A stretch of DNA of 64,000 nt from Chloroherpetonaceae bacterium. GTDB taxonomy: Bacteria > Bacteroidota > Chlorobiia > Chlorobiales > Thermochlorobacteraceae. The position numbers were made by a program, and so were the translations under genes. The notes beneath the pieces were generated by a model. The model was not told where the DNA came from. It made no database searches and saw only the letters and a list, made by a program, of their open reading frames with translations. Of this stretch, positions 8,561 to 18,800 are shown piece after piece; position 1 is the first letter of the stretch, and the number at the start of each line of letters is the position of its first letter. The DNA lies in the NCBI GenBank assembly GCA_025056565.1, contig JANWWA010000010.1, positions 1-64,000 of the forward strand, written 5' to 3'.

Positions 8561-9622
8561 TTAGAACGGTTCGCAGGCGGGTTCTTCATGCGTAACGCAG
8601 TGAATTGCACCAAGACCCCAGATAAGGTGGGTGCAATCAATGCCGTGCACGCGGCGTGTCGGGAAAAGGCTTTGCAAAATTTCCAGTGCTCTGATGTCGT
8701 TCTTAGAGCGAAAGGTAGGCACTAACACAACATTATTTGCAATGTAAAAATTCGCATAGCTGGCAGGCAAGCGTTGCCCTCGCTCATAGACTGGTTCGGG
8801 CATTGGAATGGTTACAATCCTGAATGGCTTGCCATCTTGATCGGTCATTTTTTGCAGTCGCTCGTAGTTTTCTCTGAGTGGCTCATAGTTGGCATCGGAT
8901 TTGTCTTCTTCAATTGCTGTAACAATAGTATCAGGACTGACAAAACGCGTGATGTCATCAACGTGACCGTCTGTATCATCGCCAACAATGCCTTCGCCGA
9001 GCCAAAGAATATGTGTAACCCCCAGATAGTCTCTAAGCATTTGCTCAATTTGTGTTTGAGAGAGATGGGGATTGCGGTTCGGGTTTAGAAGGCACGAAGT
9101 AGTAGTGAGGAGGCAGCCTTTGCCATTTACATCAATTGAACCGCCTTCGAGAATCATTTGCGGGTGAAAGCAAGGCAAGCCTTGCCATTCTGCAATTTTA
9201 GTTGGGATAGCGTCGTCTAAGTCGAATGGTGGGTATTTGCCGCCCCACGCATTGTAGCCCCAATCAATGATGGCTTTCTCAATTTTGCCATTCTGCTCGC
9301 GTAGAATGTAGTTCGGACCATGGTCACGGCACCATGCATCATTTGTGCCAAACGGGTGAAAGAAAATGCGCTCAAAATAATCACGTCCGATACCACTCTT
9401 TCGCATAAGGGTGAGAACCTCTTGCTCCATTTCAGTGCCTGTTGTGTTGATATGCACTTCCTCGTGTGGCACAAGAAAGCGGACAAGCTCCACAAATGTA
9501 GCCCAGATTTGCTCCATTGATTTTTCAGGCCATGTGTGAATGTTGTGCGGCCATGAAAGCCAAGTGGCTTTGTGCGTAACCCATTCGGGAGGCATTCGAT
9601 ACCCCAGTTCTCTTGGTGTCAT
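8561..9622 (-). CDS. aguA: Agmatine deiminase
   Basis: Agmatine deiminase hydrolyses agmatine to N-carbamoylputrescine and ammonia, the first step of arginine-derived putrescine synthesis. The 353-residue product (start MTPRELGYRMPPEWVTHKAT; the longer upstream frame is spurious) has TWLSWPHN, WCRDHGPNY, the LEGGSIDVNGKG block, DGHVDDITRFV with the catalytic His/Asp, and LIWGLGAIHCVTHEEP with nucleophile Cys near residue 342. Length is typical of the PAD_porph family. It lies 25 bases after terC. The next enzyme, N-carbamoylputrescine amidase, is not in the window. Confidence 0.93.
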   Translation of the reverse strand: MTPRELGYRMPPEWVTHKATWLSWPHNIHTWPEKSMEQIWATFVELVRFLVPHEEVHINTTGTEMEQEVLTLMRKSGIGRDYFERIFFHPFGTNDAWCRDHGPNYILREQNGKIEKAIIDWGYNAWGGKYPPFDLDDAIPTKIAEWQGLPCFHPQMILEGGSIDVNGKGCLLTTTSCLLNPNRNPHLSQTQIEQMLRDYLGVTHILWLGEGIVGDDTDGHVDDITRFVSPDTIVTAIEEDKSDANYEPLRENYERLQKMTDQDGKPFRIVTIPMPEPVYERGQRLPASYANFYIANNVVLVPTFRSKNDIRALEILQSLFPTRRVHGIDCTHLIWGLGAIHCVTHEEPACEPF

Positions 9623-9647
9623 TGCAAAAGATGAGTGTTTGCAGCTC

Positions 9648-10397
9648 TTAGAACTTCTCGGGCGTGTCGCTGGCAGTAACTGATTCAATGGGTCTGGAAA
9701 CCTTGCGCACGCGAATGTTGATACTTTCCACAAAGAGTGAGAAGGCAATTGCAAAATACATGTAGCCTTTCGGAATCTCGAAGTGCAGCCCTTCTGCAAC
9801 CAGCACCACACCAATCATCAGCAGCATTGACAAGCCTAAGACTTTCATTGTAGGGTGGCGCTCAATGAAATCGCTAATGCCTTTTGCAAAGGCAATCATC
9901 ACGGCAGTTGAGATAAGGATAGCCAGCGCCATCACAAGAATCTCTTTGGCAAGCCCAATAGCAGTAATGATCGAATCAATTGAAAAGACAAAGCTTAGCA
10001 CTGTCGACTGCAAGAGCACACTACCAAGTGAATCTTTGACAGCTGCTTTTGGTGCGTTTTCACCTTCCAGCTTGCTATGAATCTCCATAATTGCTTTGAA
10101 CATCAGAAACAAGCCGCCCAGCATCATTACAAGGCTTTTGCCAGATAGGGCGATGCCAAACAGTGAAAAAAGTGGTTCATTGAGCGTAGCAAGCCATGAG
10201 ATTGCAAAGAGAAAAAGTAGGCGCAGCAGAAGCGCAATCACAAGGCTTAGCACGCGAGCACGCTCCTTAAGCGAAGCAGGGAGCTTGCCTACCAAAATTG
10301 CAATGAAAATGATATTATCGATACCCAAAACAATTTCCATAATCGTAAGGCTCAGGAGACTAAGGAGGCTATCGAGCTGCAAGAGCGTATCAAGCAT
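9648..10397 (-). CDS. TerC family membrane protein
   Basis: The chosen ATG gives 249 residues, MLDTLLQLDSLLSLLSLTIM; a longer upstream frame lacks family similarity. The motif EIVLGIDNIIFIAILVGKLP, with the conserved acidic DN pair in the first helices, and the later VFSIDSIITAIGLA with a second Asp identify the TerC family. It has seven to eight predicted membrane helices. Members are linked to tellurite resistance and more recently to manganese or calcium export and metal loading of exported enzymes; which applies here is not visible. It is first in a minus-strand run with aguA 25 bases downstream, and is divergent from the TPR kinase gene. Confidence 0.88.
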   Translation of the reverse strand: MLDTLLQLDSLLSLLSLTIMEIVLGIDNIIFIAILVGKLPASLKERARVLSLVIALLLRLLFLFAISWLATLNEPLFSLFGIALSGKSLVMMLGGLFLMFKAIMEIHSKLEGENAPKAAVKDSLGSVLLQSTVLSFVFSIDSIITAIGLAKEILVMALAILISTAVMIAFAKGISDFIERHPTMKVLGLSMLLMIGVVLVAEGLHFEIPKGYMYFAIAFSLFVESINIRVRKVSRPIESVTASDTPEKF

Positions 10398-10611
10398 TGC
10401 TATCTTAGGTTTCGGCGCAAAGCTATACAAATCACGCTCTCTGCACAACTTTCTGGCTAAGCATTTACGGCTTTTCAAGAATAGGAAGCTTGCCACAGGC
10501 AGAGCACACATTCATGGCTCGCCTTCGCCAAAGCAAACAAGGTAGTGCGCTAACTCAACATTGACTTAACAGAGAAGCGTTAATTTGTACAAATTGCAAA
10601 CCCTTTGAGCT

Positions 10612-12504
10612 ATGCTGGAACTCTTAAAAAAGTTAGATGCAAGGATTCAAGCAGCAAATGATCCACGCGACATTGTCGACGCCCTCAACGATTACGCTTG
10701 GAGCGTAATGCGCACCGACCTTAGAAGCGCAATGACGCGCGCAGAGCAAGCCTTGGAACTGGCAAAGAATTTTTCATATGAAGGCGGCGTAGCCCGCAGT
10801 TTGCGCAACCGGGGATTGTGTCATCACCAGTATTCAAACTATGAGGCAGCTCTGCACGACATCAACGAAGCACTCTACCTTTTCCGAAAAGTGGGCGATG
10901 CTTCCGGTGAAGCCAGCGCACTCAACAACTTGGGGAGCATTTACGCCGACCTTGGTGAATATACACGCGCACTCGACTACTTTGAGCAAAGCTACAAACT
11001 TTACCGCGACCTTGATTACAAAATTGGCGAAGCGGCGAGCATTACCAACTTGGGGGACATTTACTACCGATTGGGTGAATACTCCCGCGCACTGGGATAC
11101 TTTCAGCAAAGCCTTGAACTCTACAAAGACATCAAACACAAACAGGGCGAAGCCACTGCCTTAGCCAGCATTGGCAATGTCTATTCTGCGTTAGGTGCGC
11201 ATACTCAAGCCCTCAATAACCTGCTTGCTAGCCTCCAACTCTTTGAATCCTTAGGCGATAAGCAAAGTCTGGCTACCACGCTAAAAGACATTGGCGCAGT
11301 CTATGAAAAATTAGATTCCAGTGAGCAAGCGATTGAGTATTTTGAGCGCAGCCTTTCTTTGATGGAGCAGATTGGAGACCGACACGGGCAAGCGATTGTG
11401 CAGTTATCGCTTGGGCAATTTCTACTCTCCAAAGAATTGCTTGACCAAGCGCAGCCACATCTTGAACGCAGCTTGGAGGTAGCTGAAGAAATCAATGCCA
11501 AGCCTGAGATTTACCGCGCCCATCAAGCACTGGCAGAACTATACAAACTCAAGGGCAACTATCGTAGTGCGTTTGACCATATTGAAAAGTTCTACCAAAT
11601 CCGCTCCGAAGTGATAGGCGAAGAACTAAACCGCAAGCTGACCAATCAGAAAATCACATTTGCAGTCGAGAAAGCAGAAAAGGAAGCGGAGATTTACCGC
11701 CTCAAAACAGTGGAGCTGGCTCAGGCAAACAAAGCACTGGAAGAGGCAAACGCGCTTAAAACCGAGCTGCTGCACATTGCCGCTCACGACCTCAAAAATC
11801 CCCTCACAGCCGTGATGACCTTCGCTGAGCTGATTCGTGAGCAAGCAGACGATGTAGAGTTTGTCCGCACTCAAGCCCAAGCGATTTATCAGTCGACTGA
11901 GCAGATGTTTAACCTTGTAAAAAGCCTCTTAGAGCAAGCGGCCCTGGAGAGCGGAAAAGTGGAGTTAAATAAGAAGGTTGTCGATATAGCCACGATTGCA
12001 GAGTTTGTAGTGAAGCACAACGAAATGAACGCACACAACAAAGGTCAGCAGATTCACTTGGCGTTAGAGCGAGAAGCATATGCGGAAGTAGATGTCGAGA
12101 AGATGCAGAGCATTTTTGATAACCTGATTTCCAACGCCATCAAGTATTCGCCGCACGGACGCCACATTTGGGTCAGTGTCAAGAAGAAATTGCTCACAAT
12201 CGATGGCGTCGAGCTGACCAGTGGCAACATTCCGACCAAAATCATCTTTGAAGTGCGTGATGAAGGCCTAGGGCTGACCGAAGAAGACAAGCAAAAGCTC
12301 TTCGGCAAATTTCAGCGGCTGTCGGCACGTCCAACAGGTGGCGAAAGCTCCTCTGGCCTGGGGCTTGCAATTGTCAAACAGTGGGTAGAATTACACGGCG
12401 GACGAGTGTGGGCAGAGTCGGAAGGCAAAAACAAAGGGGCAACATTTTTTGTCGAACTGAATGCCGCAGAAAAGCCGGCTGCACTCGAGGCAGAAACGGC
12501 ATAG
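10612..12504 (+). CDS. Cytoplasmic TPR-repeat sensor histidine kinase
   Basis: A 630-residue kinase with no membrane segment or signal peptide. Residues about 55-335 form tandem tetratricopeptide repeats of 40 residues (repeated motifs such as ALNNLGSIYADLGEYTRALD), a coiled coil follows (about 345-385), then HisKA with H392 in HIAAHDLKNPLTAV, then the ATPase domain with the N box DNLISNAIKYS, G1 DEGLGL and G2 SGLGLAIVK. All key residues are present. The phosphorylation relay partner is not encoded nearby. Its C-terminal 150 residues resemble those of the propeller sensor at 15.8-19 kb (shared KFQRLSA-PTGGE signature), so the two catalytic modules are paralogous. The input is presumably a protein partner bound by the TPRs (inference). 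Confidence 0.93.
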   Translation: MLELLKKLDARIQAANDPRDIVDALNDYAWSVMRTDLRSAMTRAEQALELAKNFSYEGGVARSLRNRGLCHHQYSNYEAALHDINEALYLFRKVGDASGEASALNNLGSIYADLGEYTRALDYFEQSYKLYRDLDYKIGEAASITNLGDIYYRLGEYSRALGYFQQSLELYKDIKHKQGEATALASIGNVYSALGAHTQALNNLLASLQLFESLGDKQSLATTLKDIGAVYEKLDSSEQAIEYFERSLSLMEQIGDRHGQAIVQLSLGQFLLSKELLDQAQPHLERSLEVAEEINAKPEIYRAHQALAELYKLKGNYRSAFDHIEKFYQIRSEVIGEELNRKLTNQKITFAVEKAEKEAEIYRLKTVELAQANKALEEANALKTELLHIAAHDLKNPLTAVMTFAELIREQADDVEFVRTQAQAIYQSTEQMFNLVKSLLEQAALESGKVELNKKVVDIATIAEFVVKHNEMNAHNKGQQIHLALEREAYAEVDVEKMQSIFDNLISNAIKYSPHGRHIWVSVKKKLLTIDGVELTSGNIPTKIIFEVRDEGLGLTEEDKQKLFGKFQRLSARPTGGESSSGLGLAIVKQWVELHGGRVWAESEGKNKGATFFVELNAAEKPAALEAETA

Positions 12505-12549
12505 CAAATGCGACATTTGACAAATCACGTGCAGCCTCAAGGTTTAAGC

Positions 12550-13188
12550 TCATTCGCCCAGTGCCTTCAGCTTAAAGCTCTGGCGATGCAAAGGTGAGCG
12601 ACCATATTTGCGAATAGCAGCGATATGCTCGGGGGTAGGGTAGCCAAAATGCCGCGCAAACCCATACTGGGGAAATGCCGCATCTAACTCTATCATATAC
12701 GCATCACGATACACTTTTGCCACGATGGAAGCAGCAGCAATCGAGAACACCTTCGAATCACCTTTCACAACGGTCTTGAAGGGAATGCTCAGTGAGGATT
12801 TGAAAGAGTTTCCGTCAATAAGCAGAAAGTCAGGGAGAGGGGAAAGCTGTGCAATCGCTTGCGACATGGCTAAAAAGCTTGCATTAAGAATGTTGAGGCG
12901 GTCAATCGTTGGAACATCAACTACCCCGATAGCAACCGCAGCGGCATACAGGCGAATTTCGGCAGCAAGGTCAGCCCGCTCGCTGGGAGAGAGTTGCTTA
13001 GAGTCGGCTACGCCTTGCAAGGCAGCTGGCGGAACAAAGCCCCGTTCAAACATCACAGCCGCAGCCACCACAGGCCCTGCTAATGGGCCACGACCAACTT
13101 CATCGACACCGCAAACCCACTGATATTGCGCCCAGAGCAGTTGCTCGTAAGCAGTGTCAAGTGTTTGATGAACTCGACGATGGCGCAT
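12550..13188 (-). CDS. rnhB: Ribonuclease HII
   Basis: RNase HII nicks RNA in RNA-DNA hybrids and starts removal of misincorporated ribonucleotides. The 212-residue product has CGVDEVGRGPLAGPVVAAAV with the metal-binding D29 and E30, the GVADSKQLSP block, LLIDGNSF with a further catalytic Asp, and SIAAASIVAKVYRD. All four conserved acidic positions appear to be present, and the length is normal. It ends an operon with the macro-domain gene (12 bases upstream) and msrB. Confidence 0.95.
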   Translation of the reverse strand: MRHRRVHQTLDTAYEQLLWAQYQWVCGVDEVGRGPLAGPVVAAAVMFERGFVPPAALQGVADSKQLSPSERADLAAEIRLYAAAVAIGVVDVPTIDRLNILNASFLAMSQAIAQLSPLPDFLLIDGNSFKSSLSIPFKTVVKGDSKVFSIAAASIVAKVYRDAYMIELDAAFPQYGFARHFGYPTPEHIAAIRKYGRSPLHRQSFKLKALGE

Positions 13189-13200
13189 CTGGCAAGAGCA

Positions 13201-13734
13201 TCACTCAATGTTTTTATGCCGCATCGCCTCATACAAAAGCGACTGATAGATGTCGTAATCGCGCTGGAGGAAGCAAACGAAGAAAACTTTTTTCAGCATG
13301 TAACTCTTTTGAAGAAAGGCGTCGACTTCAGAGACCGCAATTTGAGCCGCACGCTCATTAGGAAAACTGTATGCGCCTGTGCTAATGCAGGGAAAAGCCA
13401 GCGTCTCAATGCCATTTTCTTCAGCCAATTTGCACGAATTGCGGTAGCACTCCGCTAAGAGTTCATCTTCGCCAAATGACCCACCTTTCCAGACAGGGCC
13501 AACAGTGTGGATAACATACTTTGCAGGCAAGTTGAAACCTGGCGTCAATTTTGCCTCGCCTGTCTGGCAACCGCCTAACTTGGCGCAGGCTTCCCGCAGG
13601 AGCGGCCCTGCAGCACGATGAATGGCTCCATCCACTCCGCCACCGCCCAAAAGTGTGGGATTGGCAGCATTGACAATCGCATCAACATAAAGACGCGTAA
13701 TGTCACCCAAAATTGCTTCCATTCGAGATTCCAT
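13201..13734 (-). CDS. Macro domain protein (ADP-ribose deacylase type)
   Basis: A 177-residue, single-domain macro protein. [20 protein letters not shown], then [16 protein letters not shown], and [13 protein letters not shown] are the ADP-ribose-binding signatures of the MacroD/YmdB group, which removes acetyl from O-acetyl-ADP-ribose and mono-ADP-ribose from acidic residues. The [19 protein letters not shown] loop is also standard. Two in-frame ATGs lie close together (13734 and 13722). It lies between msrB (36 bases upstream) and rnhB (12 bases downstream), a small maintenance operon. Confidence 0.93.
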   Translation of the reverse strand: MESRMEAILGDITRLYVDAIVNAANPTLLGGGGVDGAIHRAAGPLLREACAKLGGCQTGEAKLTPGFNLPAKYVIHTVGPVWKGGSFGEDELLAECYRNSCKLAEENGIETLAFPCISTGAYSFPNERAAQIAVSEVDAFLQKSYMLKKVFFVCFLQRDYDIYQSLLYEAMRHKNIE

Positions 13735-13770
13735 AGCAGCACATATTTTTTATGCCGTTGCAACCCTGCT

Positions 13771-14367
13771 TCAATGTGGCGTTTTGGGTTCAAACACCAG
13801 CGCAGCCGAATTCATACAGTAACGCAAGCCTGTTGGCGTTTGTGGTGCATCATTGAAGACATGTCCAAGATGTGCATTACAGCGACTGCAAAGCACTTCG
13901 TCACGCACCATACCGAAACTGTAATCTTTTTCCGTCTCAATGCAGTCAGGTTGAATCGGAGCGTAGAAGCTAGGCCAACCTGTGCCAGAATCAAACTTGG
14001 TGTCGGAACTAAAAAGCGGCTGACCGCAGCAAGCACACTTGTAAATCCCAGCTTGCTTGTTGTTCCAATACTTATTCACGAAAGGAAACTCCGTGCCTTT
14101 CTCACGCGTGATGCGATACACATCAGGTGGCAGAATTGCTTTCCACTCTTCAGGTGTCTTGACGATTTTCTCTTTCATTTTCTTCTTTGGATTTGTGTTA
14201 AGTGAATCGCTTGAAGGAGGCGGCAGGGTTTGTGTCTGAGCAGATTGCGACAGCTCTCGTGCCGATGGCGCCACGCATGCGCATAGCGTTAGCAAGAGAA
14301 AGCTAACGGGGGATGTGCCGAAGGAAAATCTTGCCCAACGTAGCTTGGAATTTTCAAAGCATCGCAT
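13771..14367 (-). CDS. msrB: Peptide-methionine (R)-S-oxide reductase, probably a lipoprotein
   Basis: MsrB reduces methionine-R-sulfoxide in oxidised proteins. The catalytic domain is complete: [10 protein letters not shown], the zinc Cys pairs CACCG and [14 protein letters not shown], and [13 protein letters not shown] with the catalytic Cys. Before it lies a 90-residue N-terminus with a hydrophobic stretch [11 protein letters not shown] that fits a lipoprotein signal with C31, then a Ser/Pro/Thr-rich linker. This suggests a periplasmic, membrane-anchored enzyme. The start used (14367) is only 26 bases from the divergent EnvC-like start, so the promoters must overlap; an internal start ([12 protein letters not shown]) would give a cytoplasmic form and cannot be excluded. 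Confidence 0.88.
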   Translation of the reverse strand: MRCFENSKLRWARFSFGTSPVSFLLLTLCACVAPSARELSQSAQTQTLPPPSSDSLNTNPKKKMKEKIVKTPEEWKAILPPDVYRITREKGTEFPFVNKYWNNKQAGIYKCACCGQPLFSSDTKFDSGTGWPSFYAPIQPDCIETEKDYSFGMVRDEVLCSRCNAHLGHVFNDAPQTPTGLRYCMNSAALVFEPKTPH

Positions 14368-14393
14368 ATAGATTGCCAAAGCAGGAACTTGAA

Positions 14394-15716
14394 ATGATTT
14401 GGTGCGCAAAAATACAACACGCAGCGTGTATTGCCATCGCACTGCTTTTCTTAGCAAGGCAATGCGGGTTTGCGCAATCTACCACGACCAAAGATAGGTC
14501 TGAGGTAGAAACTTTGCGGAAAGAGCGACGCGAAACACAAGAAATGCTGCGCTCACTGCAGACGCAAATTGAGCAGTATGAGCAAGCCCTCCGCACCATT
14601 GCCGAAAAAGAACGCCTCTCACTGAAAGCGCTGGAAACAATCGAAAAGCAGCTTAGTCTTTACCGCGCAGTCCTCAAAGGGTTAGAAAAAAATCAAGAAA
14701 AACTGAGGCGAGAAATTGAGCTAACCCAGCGCGAGCTTCTGCAAGCTGAAAAGGAGCTGGCAAAGATGAAAGAAGATTTTGCACGCTATGCAGTAGGCAT
14801 CTACAAGTTTGGAGTGCAACGCAATGAAGAAGTGCTATTCTCAGCGGCATCGCTTAACCAAGCAATCGTGCGTCTGGAGTATATCAAGCGCTTTGAGCAA
14901 GCCGGTAAGCTTAAAATTTTAGACATCACCGCAAAGAAGCGCCAAGTTGCAATGCTGTATGACACGCTCTCGGAAAAGTATCAGGAAAATCGTCAAACAC
15001 TGGACGAGAAATTGCGTCAAGCAGCGGCTTTTGAGCGGCGCAAAAAAGAGCGAGAGACGCTGCTATGTGAGCTGCAGAAAAATAAGAAGAAGTTAAAAGA
15101 AGAGCTCGAGCAGCGGCAAGCCAAAGCCAAGACTTTGCAGGCTGAAATCAATCGCTTGCTGGCACTGGAAGAAAAAGCAATCGAGGCAGAGCGAGCACGC
15201 GCCAAAGAAGCAGAAAAACGGCAGCGTGAGAAGAAAGTCGCTGAGGTTGCACCTCACAGTGCTGCAGCGGCTGGTGACGGAATACCGCCCCTGAGTGGAG
15301 AGGTCAAACGCTTTGAGGACTATCGCGGACGCTTGCCCTGGCCGGTGCGTAGCGGGGTGATTGTGCGCGCCTTTGGCGAAAATGTAAACCGCACTCTGAA
15401 GATTGTAACCTTTAACAACGGTGTGGATATTTCCGTCGAGAAAGGGGCAGAAGTCTTTGCCGTGGCACCCGGAAAAGTTACGCAGGTGAGCTACCTGCCA
15501 ACCTTTGGCAACATTGTGATTATTCGCCACGCCGATGGATTTATCACTGTCTATGCGAATTTAAAGGATGTGCGCGTGGCAAAAGGTGAACTGGTCGGGG
15601 CACGTCAAGCGATTGGGCGCGTGCAGCCAAGCGAAAACGGCAACGCGATTGTGCACTTCGAGGTCTGGCAGGGCAAAGAAAAGCATAATCCCGAGCTGTG
15701 GCTTGCAAAGAATTGA
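14394..15716 (+). CDS. EnvC-like coiled-coil protein with degenerate LytM (M23) domain
   Basis: A 440-residue exported protein. The ATG at 14394 has an AGGAA site and gives a signal peptide ending near CGFAQS. Residues about 35-280 are heptad-rich coiled coil ([20 protein letters not shown] and so on), then a C-terminal LytM/M23 domain from about 330. The zinc ligands are missing: the HxxxD position reads NNGVD, the HxH motif reads IVHFE, and YxHL reads YANL. This is the arrangement of EnvC, which activates periplasmic amidases and does not cut peptidoglycan itself. The same role in cell separation is likely (inference); no amidase gene lies nearby. Confidence 0.87.
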   Translation: MIWCAKIQHAACIAIALLFLARQCGFAQSTTTKDRSEVETLRKERRETQEMLRSLQTQIEQYEQALRTIAEKERLSLKALETIEKQLSLYRAVLKGLEKNQEKLRREIELTQRELLQAEKELAKMKEDFARYAVGIYKFGVQRNEEVLFSAASLNQAIVRLEYIKRFEQAGKLKILDITAKKRQVAMLYDTLSEKYQENRQTLDEKLRQAAAFERRKKERETLLCELQKNKKKLKEELEQRQAKAKTLQAEINRLLALEEKAIEAERARAKEAEKRQREKKVAEVAPHSAAAAGDGIPPLSGEVKRFEDYRGRLPWPVRSGVIVRAFGENVNRTLKIVTFNNGVDISVEKGAEVFAVAPGKVTQVSYLPTFGNIVIIRHADGFITVYANLKDVRVAKGELVGARQAIGRVQPSENGNAIVHFEVWQGKEKHNPELWLAKN

Positions 15717-15836
15717 GGAATTGACACACCCTCTTGCACTGCTTGACGTGCTAAGAGAGGATGTCCACCTCACAATCTGTAACACAAGTGCAACAAGCAA
15801 GCTAGTCTAATAAGCAGCAGAGTGATAGCTACATGG

Positions 15837-18800
15837 TTACTCTACAGCGGGAAGTTCCACGATAAAGGTTGCACCTTTGCCTTTGCCGTCGGATTCTGCC
15901 CACACTTTGCCGTTGTGCAAATCCACGATGCGCTTAACCAGCGCTAAGCCCAAACCGACTGATGTTTCACCGCCTGTTGGCTGAGCTGACAGTCGCTGAA
16001 ACTTGCGAAACAGTAGAAACTTATCCTCCTCGCTAAGTCCCTGTCCTTCATCATGCACTTCAATGCGCCCCATCTGATTTTCTTTGCATACCGTTACCCA
16101 AATCGTTTTACCAAATGGCGAATACTTAATTGCATTAGAGATAAGCTGCCCGACCATTTCTGTGAGGCGGTCTTCATCACCAAAGACGATGCAATCGCTT
16201 CTGACACTGAGTTCAATTCGCTGCGATTTTTTCGCCGCAAGGTCTTGGTGGCGCATTACAGCAAGCTCAGCAAGACCTTTGAGGGAAATATCTCGTTTGC
16301 GAAGCACGAGGCTTTCGATGCCGAGAATATTTGAATCCAGCAGCTTATCGACCGTTACGCTCATTCGGTTGGCAAGGTCACGAATAATGTTCAGGTATTG
16401 AACTTGTAGATGGAGCGGCACCTCGCCATTTAGAAGCATAGTTGTGAAATCCATAATGCTTTTAAGTGGCGTTTTAAGTTCATTTGCGGCTACGCCAATC
16501 AGTTCAGTCTTGAACTCATTAGCTGCTTGGGCAATTTCTCGCTGGCGTTCAGAGTTCTCTTTCTCGAGCTGCAAGTCGCGTGTGCGCTCCTCGACCAGCT
16601 TGCGTAGCTCTTCTTGCTTGGCATTCATTTGGCGAATGCGCCATGACCACGCACCAAAAGCTGTCAGCACGATGCTGAATGCACAAACTAAGATGAACCA
16701 AAGTGATTGATAAAAGCGCGGTTCAACTTTGAACGAAATGCTAGCACCTTGCTCATTCCAAATGCCATCATTGTTGCATGCTATGACGCGAAAGGTATAT
16801 AGCTTCGGAGGCAAATTGGTGTAAGTAATCTCCCGCTCATTGCCCATATCGTTCCAGTCTGCGTCGAACCCTTCCAGCTTAGTCTTGAAGCGCATCTTCT
16901 CTGGGGCAACGAAGGAGAGAGCCGTGTAGTGAATGTTGTAACGCTGCACGTCAGGAGGAAAGACAAGCTCAGGTGAGGGGGATGTGATACCTTTGTCCGT
17001 GCGAATGTGCTCAATGCGGACAGGCGGTACCAGCGGGTTGTAACGAATTCGATAAGGGTTCACGACCACGACGCCTTTGCCAGTTGGAATCCATAGCTCG
17101 CCAGTTTTGCTGGGACGCACAGGCATACAGGCGCCAGTTACCTCACTAGTTTTCATTCCGTCGGAGCGATCGAAGGATTTTGCGTTAAGTCTCGCTATCT
17201 TGCCATCTAACACATCGCATAGCTCCTGAAACGGGAAAAATGAAATGCCGTTGTTCCCACCTGTCCAAACATTGCCTAGTGAGTCCATTACAAGAAAAAA
17301 GACGGCCTGCGAGTAAAGCCCGTTGTTAGTGGTTGCATTTGTGATGCGTCCAGCTTTGAGGCGAGAAATGCCCATATTGGAGCCGAAGAGCATAGATCCA
17401 TCGGGCGCTTCCATTGCACAGAGCACAACTCCTGAAACAAGACCATTAGCAGATGTGTAGGTAATCAGCGAATCGCCTTTGATGCAGCCAATACCGTTAC
17501 CATCGGTGCCAAACCAAATGCACTTGTCTCGGGATTCATAAATGAAGGTAATGGAGTAGCGTGTGAACTGACCAAACTTGGGCAAGTTGTAAGGTCGGAG
17601 CGAATCATCTACCAGTTGGTATAAGCCACCGACACTGCCTGTCCAGATGCGCTTGCGAGAGTCTTCATAGACGACACGCACGCGGTCGCCCGCGCCGCCA
17701 CCAACGGAGAAACACCTAAATGAATTGCCCTCTAAGCGGCAGATGCCAGAGTAGGTGGCAAAGTAAAGCTCCCCACGAGAGGTGCGCAAAATGTAGCGCA
17801 CAAGGTCATCAGGCAACCCATTTGCGGTAGAATAGTTGATAAACCGACCGTCGACAAAGTGACTAATCCCACCAGCGGTTGCAATCCAAAATGAGCCATC
17901 ACGGTCTTGATACACGCCATAGACAATATCATCTATAAGCCCTTCACGTGAGGTGTAGGTAAGAAACTTGCCGTCTTTGAAGCGGTTCAGTCCGCCACGA
18001 TAAGTGCCAACCCAAAGGTTGCCTTCACAGTCAAAAGCCATCGTTTGAACTTGGTTATCGGTCAGCCCATCTTTTTTGGCAAAGTAGGCAAACACAGGCT
18101 TGCCCGTTTGCCCAAAGCGCATACGACAGATGCCGCCATTGTAAGTGCCAATCCAAAGCACGCCAGCTGTATCGACCAGAACCGAAAGCACGCGATTGTG
18201 GGGCAATCCGTCAGCCGTTGTGTAGAGCGAGAAGCGACCATGTTGATATCGGTATAGCCCACGGTCGCCTGTGCCCATCCAAAGTGAGTGCGTGAGTGTG
18301 TCTTCAGTGATAGTCCAAACTGAACCTAAACTGAATCCATCTGACTCTGTAAACTGCTTGAAGACACCCTCTTTGAAACTCCAAAGGCCGCCCACGGAGC
18401 CAATCCAAAGTGTGCCTTCTTGGTCTAAGGTCACGTGGTTGATGGCATTTTGCTGCACATCGCCTGGGATTCGGTAACTGGTGATTTGCCCACTGGCAGA
18501 AATGTGAGCAATGCCTTCGCGTGTGCCGATCCACATTCCGCCAGCTCGGTCAGAGCAGAGATGATGCACCACATTGCTGGGTAAGCCATCTTCAACCGTG
18601 AAGGTCTTGAAACGACCGTCTTTAAGCCGCGTAACGCCGCCGCCATTTGTTGCAAACCACAGGCTACCATCTGCAGCCTCGCGAATTGACCAAATGCCGT
18701 TGCCTTTCAGCTCGGGCGTATTGGTGGTATTGAAAATGGTAAAAGAAACACCATCGAAGCGCGCAAAGCCGTCAAAAGTGCCAATCCAGATGTAGCCATC

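Noticed and set aside
9623-9814. N-terminal extension of agmatine deiminase
   Set aside because: The extra 64 residues have no family similarity and overlap the end of terC; the ATG at 9622 matches the family start.
10561-10586. Promoter for the TPR kinase
   Set aside because: TTGACT and TAATTT are only 14 bases apart, too short a spacer.
15730-15763. Terminator hairpin after the EnvC-like gene
   Set aside because: CCTCTTGCAC and GTGCTAAGAGAGG pair only with gaps and there is no T-tract.
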